A DNA stretch of 64,000 nt from Pseudazoarcus sp963975885. GTDB lineage: Bacteria > Pseudomonadota > Gammaproteobacteria > Burkholderiales > Rhodocyclaceae. A model generated the notes under the pieces. The model did not search any database. It saw only the letters and a list, made by a program, of their open reading frames with translations, and was not told where the DNA came from. Position numbers and translations under genes: made by a program. The stretch spans positions 62,001-126,000 of the forward strand of contig CAXBIS010000007.1 in assembly GCA_963975885.1 (NCBI GenBank), written 5' to 3'. Every line of letters begins with the position of its first letter. Within the stretch, counting starts at the first letter, position 1. Shown here piece after piece: positions 8,511 to 17,468 of the stretch.

Positions 8511-9667
8511 GTGCGGAATTCCTCCAGCGCGTGGGCGGCGGTCCGCGCCGGGCGGGCGCGCGTCTCGCGCACGGTGCGCTTGCTCCAGATTACGAAGCCG
8601 GTTACCGACATCGCGCTCAGCAGCAGGCCGAAGACGAACCACACGGCCTTGGTCCAGATGCCGCCGAGGGTGCCGTAGTGCAGCGGGTCGGCCACATGGG
8701 TGAGTACCTGCAGCGCGTTCATCGTCGATGGCTCGCGCAGTTGCGCGATTTCACCGTTCCACGGATCGACGAAGACGCGATAGGCGTAACGGTCGAACAG
8801 CCAGCTTTCGCCAGCGCCTGCGATGCTGAAATAGCCGCGACTGAACTCGGGCAGCGTCACGAATGAGGGCTCGAGCGACGGTATCGTCGCGTGTGCGCGC
8901 TCCAGCGCCGCCTGCAGCGTGATCGGTGTGGGTGCGCTGCCGTCGGAACTCAACGGAACGCTCGCCAGCGGCACCGGATCGGGATGCTCCCAGACGTCGA
9001 CGTCGTTGTGCCACAGCAGGGCCTGCGTCAGGTACCACAGCCCCGTCACGCCGATGACGAGCAGGAACCACAGCGACCAGGCTCCGGCGAGGCGGTGCAG
9101 GTCACCCATCAGCACCCGCGTTCCGGCGCGCAGGCGAAGTTGCGGCCGCGTGTACGCCCTCCAGAAACGGCGGTAGATGACCACGCCGGTGATCAGTGCG
9201 CCGAGCGTTACGATGGACAGCGCCGAGACCAGGTAGTAGCCGACGCTGTAGTTGGCCTGCCACGGGAACAGCAGCCAGCCGTGCAGCGAGCGCATGAAGC
9301 CGATGAAGGTCGGCCCGCCCGAGATGGCCTGCACCTCGGCGGTGTAGGGATTGACGTAGGCGCGCGCCGGACGCCCGTCGGCCAGCTGCAGACCGACCGA
9401 GGTGACCAGATAGGATTCGAGCGTAAAGACATTGGTCACCTGCGCGTCGGGGGCGGCCTCGCGCACCGCGGCGACCAGTTCAGTCAAGGGCTTGCGTGGC
9501 AGATCATCCGGATTGGCGGCGCGCGCGGCCGGGTTGGCCAGCCAGGTGATCTCGTGGCTGACCACCGCGATCGTGCCGCTCACGCACACGAAGCAGAACA
9601 CTACCCATACCGGCAGGGCGAGCCAGCCGTGGATCTGGAACCAGCGCTTGCGGTTGAGCGAGGCCAT
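8507..9667 (-). CDS. PepSY-associated TM helix protein (PiuB-like)
   Basis: 386 residues with four clear membrane helices: WLALPVWVVFCFVCVSGTIA near the start, VGYYLVSALSIVTLGALITG, AWSLWFLLVIGVTGLWYLTQ, and a C-terminal one (GIWTKAVWFVFGLLLSAMSV). The RKRWFQIHGWLALP start, the MRSLHGWLLFP motif and the periplasmic PepSY segments are typical of the inner-membrane proteins found beside TonB-dependent siderophore receptors. Related proteins are thought to help reduce or release iron from siderophores. It begins five bases after the receptor gene ends, so the two form an operon. Confidence 0.85.
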   Translation of the reverse strand: MASLNRKRWFQIHGWLALPVWVVFCFVCVSGTIAVVSHEITWLANPAARAANPDDLPRKPLTELVAAVREAAPDAQVTNVFTLESYLVTSVGLQLADGRPARAYVNPYTAEVQAISGGPTFIGFMRSLHGWLLFPWQANYSVGYYLVSALSIVTLGALITGVVIYRRFWRAYTRPQLRLRAGTRVLMGDLHRLAGAWSLWFLLVIGVTGLWYLTQALLWHNDVDVWEHPDPVPLASVPLSSDGSAPTPITLQAALERAHATIPSLEPSFVTLPEFSRGYFSIAGAGESWLFDRYAYRVFVDPWNGEIAQLREPSTMNALQVLTHVADPLHYGTLGGIWTKAVWFVFGLLLSAMSVTGFVIWSKRTVRETRARPARTAAHALEEFRT

Positions 9668-9671
9668 GCGC

Positions 9672-11834
9672 TCAGAACCGGTAGCCGACGGTGGCCACCA
9701 CCGTGCGCTTGGTGCCGACGAAGCAGTCGCCGCGCGCCAGGCACGTCGTGTAGTAGGTCTTGTCGGTCAGGTTGTGCACGTTGAGCGCGAAGCTCCACGG
9801 CCCGTCACGGTAGCCGAACATGGCGTCGACCAGCGTGTAGCCGGGTGTCTTGAGCGCATCGCGCCCGTCCCAGCTCGAGCCGATGTAGCGCACGCCGGCG
9901 CCGGCCTCGAAACCCTCGCGCCCTGCGATCGCGAAGCGGTGCTGCAGCCACAGCGAGGCCAGATGTTCGGGCACCGAGGGCAGGCGCTTGCCCTCGTCGC
10001 CAGCCGAGCCCTCGAGCACTTCGGTGTCGGTGTACGAGTAGCTCGCGATCAGGTCGGTGTCGTGACGCAGCGGCAGCAGGGCCTCGATCTCGAGGCCACG
10101 CGAGCGCGCCTCGCCGATCTGGATCTGGTTCATCGCGTTGTTCGGGTCGGGCGCCTTGCGGTTCTTCTCGCGCAGATCGAACACGGCCGCGGTGATGGCG
10201 CCGCCGCCCTCGACCGGCTGGTACTTGACGCCCATCTCGATCTGCTCGCCCTCGAGCGGGTCGAATGCGTTGCCGTTGAAGTCCAGGCCGATCTCGGGCT
10301 TGAACGACTCGGACCAGCTCACGTAGGGATGCACGCCGTTGTCGGCCTTGTACATCAGCGCCAGGCGCTTGGTCAGCGCGCGGTCGGTCTGCGTGCGTCC
10401 CCCCTCGGTGGCGTTCTTGGCGGTGTCGTGACGCAGGCCCAGCACTGCGATCCAGCGATCGTCGATGCTGATCTGGTCCTGCAGGTAGAAGCCGGTCTGA
10501 CGCACCGTGTTCTCCGGATCGGTACGGAAGCTCTCCGGCCCCGGCGGAGTGAAACTGCCATACACCGGGTCGTACAGGTTCAGTGGCGTGGCCGCGCCGT
10601 AGGCCCAGCGCCGGTTGGTGGTGGCGTGCTGATAATCGATGCCCATCAGCAGCGTGTGACGCATCCGGTCGTCGCCGAATTCGGCCTGTGCCTGGTTGTC
10701 GACGGTCCAGTACTCGAGTTCCGGGCGCGAGACGTAGAACACGCGGTCGATGCTGCCGTCGTCGCGCAGATCGGGCGGGAAGGACGGGTAGAGCGTGCGG
10801 TAATCGACTTCGCTGTCGGAATAACGCAGGTTCTGGCGGAAGGTCCAGGTCTCGTTGGGGGACCAGCGCAGTTGCGAAGTGATCGAGGTCTGCTCGGTGT
10901 TGTAGGCGTCGAAGCCTGGCTCGCTCATGAACACGTCGATGGGGATGCGCCCCAGACCCGGCGGTCCGGGCAGTACCGTGCCGCGGTGCGGCAGGAACTG
11001 CGTGGTCGAACCCGATTCGTCCTTCTGCAGGTTGGCCGACACCGTCCATTCCAGCGACGCGTCGGGCCGCCAGGTCAGAGACGGCATCAGCACGCGGCGG
11101 TCGTCGTCGACGCGTTTGACCTGGGTGCCGGCGTCACGCCCGACCGCGACCAAGCGATACAGCAGCGTTCCGTCCTCGTTGAGCGGGCCGGTCAGATCGA
11201 CGCCGATCTGCTTCAGATCGTGGCTGCCCAGTTGCACCTGCACTTCACGCTGCGGCGTGGCCAACGGGCGCTTTCCAACCAGGTTGAGCACGCCGCCGAC
11301 CGACCCCTGGCCGTACAGCACGGAGGCCGGGCCCTTGAGCACCTCGACGCGCTCCAGCGTGAACGGGTCGGGGCGCACATTGGTATAGGAGCCGAAAGTC
11401 TGCTGCAGGCCGTCGACGTACTGCACCGGTGCGGTGCCGCGCACCAGCGACCAGTCGCCGCGCGAATCCAGTCCGTAGGTCTCGGCATACACGCCGGCCG
11501 AGTAACGCAGCGATTCCTGCACCGTGCGTGCGCCCTGGTCGCGGATGCGGTCGGCCGTGATCACCGACACCGACTGTGGCGTCTCGGCCAGCGGCGTGTC
11601 GGTCTTGGTGGCGGTGGCGCTGCGGCGGGCGATGTGGCCGCGTACCGGGCCGGTGGCGGTCTCCTCGGCCTCGTCGACGACGGTTACCGCCGGCAGCGTA
11701 GCCGCATCGACGGTTTCTTCAGCGTGTGACGCGCCGGCGGCGAGCGCCAGTGTCAGCGCCAGCGCGAGACGGGACGGGGCCGGACGCCCGCGGTGGGCGA
11801 GCATGGGGGGATGCAAAGTGTTCAGCGATGTCAT
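9672..11834 (-). CDS. TonB-dependent siderophore receptor (outer membrane)
   Basis: 720 residues. A signal peptide (LALALTLALAAGASHA) is followed by a short N-terminal extension, the plug domain (TPQSVSVITADRIRDQGA through VEVLKGPASVLYGQG, about residues 75-175), and a 22-strand barrel ending in aromatic YRF, the outer-membrane sorting signal. The VEVLKGPASVLYGQ pattern and the overall length match the FhuA/FoxA siderophore receptor branch. A possible TonB box lies in LPAVTVVDEAE near residue 50. It heads an operon with the PepSY protein and the small anchored protein. The ligand is likely a ferric siderophore, type unknown. Confidence 0.9.
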   Translation of the reverse strand: MTSLNTLHPPMLAHRGRPAPSRLALALTLALAAGASHAEETVDAATLPAVTVVDEAEETATGPVRGHIARRSATATKTDTPLAETPQSVSVITADRIRDQGARTVQESLRYSAGVYAETYGLDSRGDWSLVRGTAPVQYVDGLQQTFGSYTNVRPDPFTLERVEVLKGPASVLYGQGSVGGVLNLVGKRPLATPQREVQVQLGSHDLKQIGVDLTGPLNEDGTLLYRLVAVGRDAGTQVKRVDDDRRVLMPSLTWRPDASLEWTVSANLQKDESGSTTQFLPHRGTVLPGPPGLGRIPIDVFMSEPGFDAYNTEQTSITSQLRWSPNETWTFRQNLRYSDSEVDYRTLYPSFPPDLRDDGSIDRVFYVSRPELEYWTVDNQAQAEFGDDRMRHTLLMGIDYQHATTNRRWAYGAATPLNLYDPVYGSFTPPGPESFRTDPENTVRQTGFYLQDQISIDDRWIAVLGLRHDTAKNATEGGRTQTDRALTKRLALMYKADNGVHPYVSWSESFKPEIGLDFNGNAFDPLEGEQIEMGVKYQPVEGGGAITAAVFDLREKNRKAPDPNNAMNQIQIGEARSRGLEIEALLPLRHDTDLIASYSYTDTEVLEGSAGDEGKRLPSVPEHLASLWLQHRFAIAGREGFEAGAGVRYIGSSWDGRDALKTPGYTLVDAMFGYRDGPWSFALNVHNLTDKTYYTTCLARGDCFVGTKRTVVATVGYRF

Positions 11835-12012
11835 GTGGGGCCGTCAATTCAGCCGCAATGCATGCGGCGGGCCCGGTACGAGTTGCGCGGTGCGCAGCCT
11901 GGCCGCGACCTTTAGGCGGCGGCACCCGGACCGGGCCGGGGTTGCTGGCTGGCTTGGCGCGCGATGGCGGCCTGGCTGGCTGGAAGTCGGATTCGCGTAC
12001 GTTGATGAAAAC

Positions 12013-12034
12013 GCGAATGGTTCGCATTCTAATG
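12013..12034. promoter_or_regulatory. Possible Fur operator
   Basis: The stretch contains an inverted repeat, GAATG and CATTC around GTTCG, followed by TAATG, resembling the NATWAT-rich Fur consensus. It lies about 180 bases upstream of the receptor start, in the right intergenic region for iron control of the operon. The match is partial. Confidence 0.35.
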
Positions 12035-12111
12035 TCCGACGAGCCGGGCATCAAGTCGTTGCCCGGCGTTCTGTTGCATCCGTGCATCGTCGCGGCGCGC
12101 ACGCAACGAAA

Positions 12112-12135
12112 ACGGGCCGCCCGAAGGCGGCCCGT
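12112..12135 (-). terminator. Terminator of thiC
   Basis: A perfect 10-bp GC-rich stem (ACGGGCCGCC with GGCGGCCCGT) and CGAA loop, followed on the minus strand by TTTTCG. It begins 24 bases beyond the thiC stop and fits an intrinsic terminator for that gene. Confidence 0.8.
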
Positions 12136-12158
12136 TGCTTAACGGCAGAAAGGCCGCA

Positions 12159-12478
12159 TCAGATGTTGTGATAGACCTTGGCGCCGGTCTTCACGAACTC
12201 GATGGATTTCTCTTCCATGCCCCTGGCGAGCGCAGCCTGTTCGTCCAGGTTCTGCTGGGCGGCGTATTCGCGCACGTCCTGGGTGATCTTCATGGAGCAG
12301 AAGTGCGGGCCGCACATGGAGCAGAAGTGCGCGACCTTGGCCGAGTCCTTGGGCAGGGTTTCGTCGTGGTACTCCCGAGCGCGGTCGGGATCGAGACCGA
12401 GGTTGAACTGGTCTTCCCAGCGGAACTCGAAGCGCGCCTTGGACAGGGCGTTGTCGCGGATCTGCGCGCCGGGATGGC
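12159..12478 (-). pseudogene. thiC: thiC 3' fragment, separated from its gene by the prophage
   Basis: Reading from the phage junction this encodes the last 104 residues of ThiC, starting PGAQIRDNALSKARFEF and ending AKVYHNI. It contains HFCSMCGPHFCSM, the CX2CX4C motif that binds the [4Fe-4S] cluster of this radical-SAM-type HMP-P synthase. The rest of the gene is 38 kb away at 50853-52454. The fragment has no promoter or start codon of its own: the frame runs into phage sequence, where an ATG at 12569 is present but has no sign of use. Without this part ThiC cannot be active. Confidence 0.95.
12473..12478. repeat. Left copy of target-site duplication (GATGGC)
   Basis: The same six bases occur at 50852-50857. 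The uninterrupted thiC sequence needs them only once (GCCGGGATGGCCCTT on the plus strand). Mu itself duplicates five bases; counted that way, either outer base could belong to the phage. Confidence 0.8.
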
Positions 12479-12521
12479 TAAGAAGGAATGAGATATTCAC
12501 CGGGGGCCAGGCGAGATAATT
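12479..12521. repeat. Left end of prophage with two transposase-site-like motifs
   Basis: Counting inward from the tip, GAGATATT lies at positions 12-19 and GCGAGATAATT at 33-43. The right end has GCGATAATT at 12-20 and GCGAGATATT at 32-41 in inverted orientation, so the GATA cores stand at 14 and 37 on the left and 14 and 36 on the right. This symmetry supports these as transposase binding sites. The tip dinucleotide is TA here, not the TG seen at the right end. Confidence 0.7.
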
Positions 12522-12604
12522 CCGGGATGGAGCGGGACAGGCGGGGATTTTTCGGGACGGATCGTGCAAAAGTGTTTCGAGGGGCGCAAACCGCGGCGCG
12601 GCGA

Positions 12605-13072
12605 TCAGGTGGAGCCGAAGTAGTCGTTGGCGAGGTCGAGAATCCGGCGTTCGTCGGAGTCAGACAGGCCCAAGAATGGACGCGCCGGAATGTCGCCCCA
12701 CAGGTGAGGCCACTCGCTCCTGGTGCCGCCGAACTGTTGCATGGCGGCGTAGGGCATCGGGCTGCCAATCGCGACCGCGCGATCACCTTCAAGCTGCCAC
12801 GAAATCTCGCCTGACAGCCGGCGGGTCTCGCCAACGAGCGGTTTCTTCGCGCCGGCGCTCGCGAACAACCCGCCGTAGATCGCTATCGTCACCGGGCTGT
12901 TCGGTTCCCACGGCGCACCGTCGGGATCGACGCCGTCGCGGAACCTCTCCTTCGTCGACTCGACGACGACTTCACCGATCTCCATCAACAACGAACGCGG
13001 TCGCTCGATCCGGCTGAGCAACTGTTCGATGCGCTGCAGAGCGCCTAGATCCTCGAGTTCGACTTCAATCAT
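12605..13072 (-). CDS. Phage virion morphogenesis protein (Mu gpG-like)
   Basis: 155 residues. The pattern RIERPRSLLMEIGEVVVESTKERF, then PDGAPWEPNSP and the late HLWGDIPARPFLGLSDSDERRI, is typical of the phage virion morphogenesis family (Mu gpG), small proteins involved in joining or stabilising head and tail. It is the last gene of the minus-strand block, with only the 126-base phage end beyond it. A good ribosome site (AGGAAAT on the coding strand) precedes ATG 13072. The 100 bases between it and the gp30-like gene contain no gene. Confidence 0.85.
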   Translation of the reverse strand: MIEVELEDLGALQRIEQLLSRIERPRSLLMEIGEVVVESTKERFRDGVDPDGAPWEPNSPVTIAIYGGLFASAGAKKPLVGETRRLSGEISWQLEGDRAVAIGSPMPYAAMQQFGGTRSEWPHLWGDIPARPFLGLSDSDERRILDLANDYFGST

Positions 13073-13172
13073 GGCGATTTCCTGCGAGGGGCATATAATG
13101 GGGTCTGCCGCGCGACGTTTCGGACGTTCGGCCTGAGGGCGTCTTCGACGAACATCAGGCAGCGCGGCTTTC

Positions 13173-14369
13173 TCACGTCCGTCGCTTCCACATGGTGAAC
13201 GGAACGATCGTCCGGCGGCGCACTTCGAGCACCGCCTCCATTTGAACGCCGTCGACCTCCATCACCACGAACACGCGCGGGGTTCCGTTGCGCGACCGGG
13301 CCGGTACCGCTGGTCGAACGTCCACGACGTTGTCGAGCCCTTCGAACAGCGCCACGAAGTCTTGCGCAGTGACGGGGATCTGGCCCCGCAGCAGTTCGCG
13401 CGCGGTGCCGTGACGATCGAGGATGTGGAGCGTGTAGTCGTGGTCGAGCGCCAGAGACTTGCCAGCCGTCTGCACCCCGAGTCGTTCGGTGCGCTCGGCG
13501 AAGGCCTCCGGCACTATGCCGAGCGAGCGCGCCGGCTGCTTCGCGTCACGGCTGGCGAGCGCCGCCATCACGAACGCTTCGGCCCCGCGAGTCTGCCGCA
13601 AAATCTCTACCCCGCCCGGCAGATCGATCAAGTACTGCTCGACCATTGCGCCATACGCTCGAGCCAGCTCGGGCGGCAGCTTGCGCTGCTTCTCCTCGAC
13701 GAAATTCCGGATGTCCGCGACGACGTCTTGCGGCGGCGCACCGGCACCGGGATCCGCGTCGGCCTCCCAGCCCTCCGGCGCACTCGTTCGGGCGCCATCG
13801 TCCGGCGTCCGCACTGCGACTACTCGGCAACCGCAACCGTAGTCGGGTGGGATTCGCGGCGGGAAGTGGGTCTGCCAGAACGGATCGTCGTGGCGCAGCG
13901 TCATGCCGTGCCACTCCAGGTGCTCGGGTCGAGGATCCTTCGCAAGGCCGCTATGCACCCACGTCCAATACGGGCGAACCGCGAGGATGTCCGGATCTTT
14001 CAGCTGCGCATAGCGCCCGGCCGAGTAAGACTTGCTGGTGTTCGCCCTATAGATCACGCGCGTGCGCCAGGCCTCGCCCAACCGCGTTCCCTCGCCAGTC
14101 CAGCCACGCCATCCGTGGCGCTCAACGATGTCGAAGAAGTCGCGCCGGAATTCCTGAATCGTTCCGCCGTCAACGACGGCCTTACCCACCGCTTCGCGCA
14201 GATCGGCCAGCAGGTCGGCTTTCATGGCCCCCGCCACTGCGAACCCACGAAAGTGTTCCTGCGCACGGATGTCGTCGAATCGCCGCGTACCGACCAGGTT
14301 GAGCCGCTGCGCGAAGGCTGCGATCTGCTCTTCAAATACCTGCCGAGCGGTTCCGATCGTGACTCTCAT
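13173..14369 (-). CDS. Phage head morphogenesis protein (Mu gp30 / SPP1 gp7-like)
   Basis: 398 residues from ATG 14369, which overlaps the portal stop codon (ATGA); the frame stays open upstream but that part overlaps the portal gene. The family core is visible: TRVIYRANTSKSYSAGRY, then WVHSGLAKDPRPEHLEWHGM, and FPPRIPPDYGCGCRVVAV. These minor capsid proteins are injected or sit near the portal and are needed for head assembly. The C-terminal part (LALDHDYTLHILDRHG onward) resembles a phage-barnase-EndoU/ColicinE5-like extension found in some relatives, but I cannot confirm catalytic residues. Confidence 0.88.
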   Translation of the reverse strand: MRVTIGTARQVFEEQIAAFAQRLNLVGTRRFDDIRAQEHFRGFAVAGAMKADLLADLREAVGKAVVDGGTIQEFRRDFFDIVERHGWRGWTGEGTRLGEAWRTRVIYRANTSKSYSAGRYAQLKDPDILAVRPYWTWVHSGLAKDPRPEHLEWHGMTLRHDDPFWQTHFPPRIPPDYGCGCRVVAVRTPDDGARTSAPEGWEADADPGAGAPPQDVVADIRNFVEEKQRKLPPELARAYGAMVEQYLIDLPGGVEILRQTRGAEAFVMAALASRDAKQPARSLGIVPEAFAERTERLGVQTAGKSLALDHDYTLHILDRHGTARELLRGQIPVTAQDFVALFEGLDNVVDVRPAVPARSRNGTPRVFVVMEVDGVQMEAVLEVRRRTIVPFTMWKRRT

Positions 14370-15850
14370 TGCTCGTCGGCTACCTTCGCCATTCCCGCCA
14401 GGCGAGCTGCGGTATAGGCCAGCCCCATCACTTCGGCGAGCTCGTCGCTCGGCAAGCCACCAAACTGTTCCAGTAGTCGAGATTGAAGCCGCGCCGGGTC
14501 CGATTCCTCTTCGACCAGTGAGCGCACCTGGTCGACCCACCCGTCGACGACTTCGACCGTCGCTTCATTCAGGGTGTCGACAACGTCCGACGCTGGCGGT
14601 CGATCGTGCGGCTCGGCGAAACTCGCATTTTCAGCCGAGGCTTCTGCGCGAACGCTCCCAGGCGTACCGCCATCGGTGCCGCCGGGCCGCTTGGTCCAGC
14701 CCTCGCCGTACTTCGACCGCACCGCTTCCTCGGAGAGCTCGAAACCCATCTCGTACACGTTCTTGTCGGTCTCGCTCTCGGCCTGCTTGTCGTCCTCGGC
14801 CGTGATCTCCCGATACACGGTGCACGGCGCCAGTCCGTTGTATTCGCAGATCCAGGCGATCAACGTGCGGTTGAGCGTCTCCGACAACAGATCGGAATCG
14901 GCCTGCGTCAGCTCCAGCCGAACCGACTCGCGCTCCTTGCTCGCGGCCGCGAGCGCGCCCCCACCTTTCTGCCGCGGCTCCTGACCGATAATGACCTCCG
15001 AGATCCAGTCGTCCATGTAGTTGCACAGGGATTCCTGGGTGCTCACCGATCCGTTGAGCTTGCTCTCGAGCAGCTCGATCATCGTGCCTTCCGGCGTCAT
15101 GATCACGCCGTCGCTGCTGAACGCCTTCAGCGCCGCGAACAGCGTGTCCTTCTCGGCCTTGCTGGCGTTGCGCGGGTACTTGCCCCACGGCGTGGGCGTG
15201 CCGAAGCGGTCGTTGAGCTTGTTCCAGGCAACGATGCCCTTACGCTTGAAAAACACCGGCCAATACAACTGAAGCCCCAGGCCGGTGCCGTACGGGTTGT
15301 CGTCTTCGGGGTTGACCCGGTGGACGATGAACTTGCGCTCGGGCAGCGCCTCGCCGCGGATCATGTCGCGGGCCGTGATCAGGCGCAGTTCCGGCGGCAG
15401 CTGCTCGTCATCCTGCACATACACGAAGCGCCGCTGGGCGCGCTTCAACACCCGGTCCGGCACCACGCGCCCGTCGCGCACGGTCCATACGATCTCTGCC
15501 GGCGCCCACCCCACCAACAGCGCCTCCATCAGGTCCGCGCACACCCGATCGAAGTTGAACGCCGAGAGAACGTCCTGCACCACGGCCGCGTCGTCGTCGC
15601 TCTTGCCGTCGATCGGCTGCACCGTCCACGGCCTGCTGACCAGCGCCAGCACCCGCTTCTGCAGGCCGCTGAACACCTTGCCGTCGCGCTTCAGGTCGCG
15701 ATAGAGCTGCCAGTTGTTGCCGTGCTCGCCCAGCAGCGGGTCGTTCGGGCGCAGCACGCCCATGAACACCGCCTCGAACGGGTCGCGCAGCCGACTCGCG
15801 CTTTCGGTGTCGAGCTCCGGTTTCGCCGGTCGGGTCGTCGTCTTAGCCAT
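14366..15850 (-). CDS. Portal protein (DUF935, Mu gp29-like)
   Basis: 494 residues from ATG 15850 (MAKTTTRPAKPEL), which overlaps the end of the terminase gene. DUF935 features are clear: DPFEAVFMGVLRPNDPLL, YRDLKRDGKVFSGLQKRVLA, FVYVQDDEQLPPELRL, FGTPTPWGKYPRNASKAEK, and EVIIGQEPRQKGGGALAAAS. The portal forms the dodecameric DNA channel at the head vertex and docks terminase. Gene order terminase, portal, gp30 is as in Mu, but the whole block is inverted relative to the capsid and tail genes. Confidence 0.92.
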   Translation of the reverse strand: MAKTTTRPAKPELDTESASRLRDPFEAVFMGVLRPNDPLLGEHGNNWQLYRDLKRDGKVFSGLQKRVLALVSRPWTVQPIDGKSDDDAAVVQDVLSAFNFDRVCADLMEALLVGWAPAEIVWTVRDGRVVPDRVLKRAQRRFVYVQDDEQLPPELRLITARDMIRGEALPERKFIVHRVNPEDDNPYGTGLGLQLYWPVFFKRKGIVAWNKLNDRFGTPTPWGKYPRNASKAEKDTLFAALKAFSSDGVIMTPEGTMIELLESKLNGSVSTQESLCNYMDDWISEVIIGQEPRQKGGGALAAASKERESVRLELTQADSDLLSETLNRTLIAWICEYNGLAPCTVYREITAEDDKQAESETDKNVYEMGFELSEEAVRSKYGEGWTKRPGGTDGGTPGSVRAEASAENASFAEPHDRPPASDVVDTLNEATVEVVDGWVDQVRSLVEEESDPARLQSRLLEQFGGLPSDELAEVMGLAYTAARLAGMAKVADEQ

Positions 15851-17468
15851 AGAGGAAGCTCGCAGTCGTGTCGCGATCGCGCACACCGGCGCCATCGCTC
15901 ATGAATTCAATGGGAGACGCGAGATTGAGAGCCGCGCACTCAGCCATCACCAAACCGATGGCGAAGTCACCGTGACGGAAAAGCTCCGGTTCCTTGATGT
16001 CGCGCGTATTCACCTCCGGCACGCGCGGCACGCCATCCACGTCCTGCACCGCCCGCAAATCCTCTTCAAGGTTCACGTCGCGTGGTAGCTCGTAATCGTC
16101 GTCTTCGAAACGCTGCACCATCTTCGGCATGAAGCTGGCGTACCACTTCGCGTTGAGGGTGACCTGGTGGATCATCTCGTGGCCGAACTCGTCGGCCGTG
16201 TACTCGGCCATCTGCAGGCCGGGGCCGGTGGCGTCCATCGCACCGCCACGCCACATCGGCAGCTTCCTGATGAAGTGCCACAGGATCTGTTCCTGTTGGC
16301 GCGAGGGCACGTTCTGCAGCTCGATCACGAAGGGCACCGATCGCTTGAGCGTTTGAAGCAGCTGCAGCGGAACGACCTCGGTAAAGTTGCGATGCCGGGC
16401 AAAGTCCATGCCGAACACCGTTTGCAGGCGTGGATCGAGCGTTTTCAGAACGGGATCGAGAACGGCCTTGATCCACGCCGCGGCAGCGTCGTCACGTGCG
16501 CTGTTGCTCTGCTTTACGAAATCGTCGCTGAGCACCCAGCGCAACACTGGTCGGCCGGCATACATCGCGCGGTCGATCCATACGCCGGGGATCGAGGCGC
16601 CACCACCGTCGCGCGGGATCGCATCCAGCTCCTCGCGCATCGCTGCTTTGCGGGGGCCGTAGGCGTTGCGGATCTTCAAGTACCAGGCCTTCTTCGCCTC
16701 GGGCGTTGCGTCCCACCCACGCATCAAGCTCACTCGCTCGAACAAGCCATTGCGCACCGCATCGTCAAACGTTGCGGTATAGACCTTGGCGTCGCTGCCG
16801 TAGCGGCCTTTCTCGATGTCTTGGCACAACTGATTGAACGGGTTCTTGCGCCCGTTGTGGGTAGAGATGACGCGGATCTTGCCGCCCCAGATCAACAGCG
16901 CCACGGCCGCATCAAGTACCGCCTGGACGTTCTGGTGAAACGCCGCCTCGTCGATCACGACGATGCCCTGAAGGCCACGAATCGAGGCCGGCCGCGACGA
17001 GAGCGCTACGATCGAGAAGCCCGATGAAAACCGAATGCGGTACGCGCTGATCTGCTGCGTCGAACCGTCATCCTTCTGATCGTCGAATAGAAACTCCTCG
17101 ATGCGTGAGATTCCCATCGACTGCGCCTCGGCGATCACCCGCGCAAATGTCGCGCAGTAGCCGATGAACTCCAGCCCTTTCTCCTTCGCGTCCGGGATGT
17201 AATAAACGTTGTCACCACCAGCGCTCTTGCGGCTGCTGGCAATCAAAGTGTCGTCGAGCGCCTCGGCGAAGGTAATGCCCGTTCGCCGTCCCTTAGAGCC
17301 TGCCTTCATCGCCGCGTCGATCGCGCACCACTCGGCCTGGTGCTTCATCAGCACGCCGTCGGCGAGAGGGTCGAAGTCGGCCGGAATCTGCTTGACCGAA
17401 GGCGGCAGCTCGTCCCACTCGACGATGCGCACCGTGTCCGCGCGAGGCTTCAGCTCCTGGGCCATCAA
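15843..17468 (-). CDS. Terminase large subunit (Mu gp28-like)
   Basis: 541 residues. The ATPase part has an atypical Walker A (GSKGRRTGITFAEAL) and a Walker B (GIVVIDEAAFHQ). The C-terminal RNase H-like nuclease is marked by VFGMDFARHRNF, the later GGAMDATGPGLQMAEY, and acidic residues beyond. It cuts and packages DNA into the prohead through the portal; as a Mu-type terminase it should package by headful starting in host DNA next to the left end. Two adjacent ATGs at 17468 and 17465 overlap the end of the gp27-like gene. Confidence 0.92.
   Translation of the reverse strand: MMAQELKPRADTVRIVEWDELPPSVKQIPADFDPLADGVLMKHQAEWCAIDAAMKAGSKGRRTGITFAEALDDTLIASSRKSAGGDNVYYIPDAKEKGLEFIGYCATFARVIAEAQSMGISRIEEFLFDDQKDDGSTQQISAYRIRFSSGFSIVALSSRPASIRGLQGIVVIDEAAFHQNVQAVLDAAVALLIWGGKIRVISTHNGRKNPFNQLCQDIEKGRYGSDAKVYTATFDDAVRNGLFERVSLMRGWDATPEAKKAWYLKIRNAYGPRKAAMREELDAIPRDGGGASIPGVWIDRAMYAGRPVLRWVLSDDFVKQSNSARDDAAAAWIKAVLDPVLKTLDPRLQTVFGMDFARHRNFTEVVPLQLLQTLKRSVPFVIELQNVPSRQQEQILWHFIRKLPMWRGGAMDATGPGLQMAEYTADEFGHEMIHQVTLNAKWYASFMPKMVQRFEDDDYELPRDVNLEEDLRAVQDVDGVPRVPEVNTRDIKEPELFRHGDFAIGLVMAECAALNLASPIEFMSDGAGVRDRDTTASFLYG

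Larger units (their letters stand above)
11835..12158. other. Non-coding stretch between TonB receptor and thiC remnant
   Basis: These 324 bases hold the promoter side of the receptor gene, the possible Fur site at 12013-12034 and the thiC terminator at 12112-12135. I see no convincing gene in it; frames open here lack family resemblance and ribosome sites. Confidence 0.6.

Noticed and set aside
9432..11729. Long plus-strand open frame over the TonB receptor gene
   Set aside because: The minus-strand frame encodes a clear receptor with signal peptide, plug and barrel; the opposite frame is a high-GC shadow with no domain.
12478..12569. ATG start for the thiC 3' fragment within phage DNA
   Set aside because: The extra residues come from the phage end and transposase sites; there is no ribosome site and no reason for a new gene.
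13073..13172. Hairpin-like sequence between gp30-like and virion morphogenesis genes
   Set aside because: A six-base stem (GCCTGA/TCAGGC) with long loop and no T run is too weak to call a terminator.
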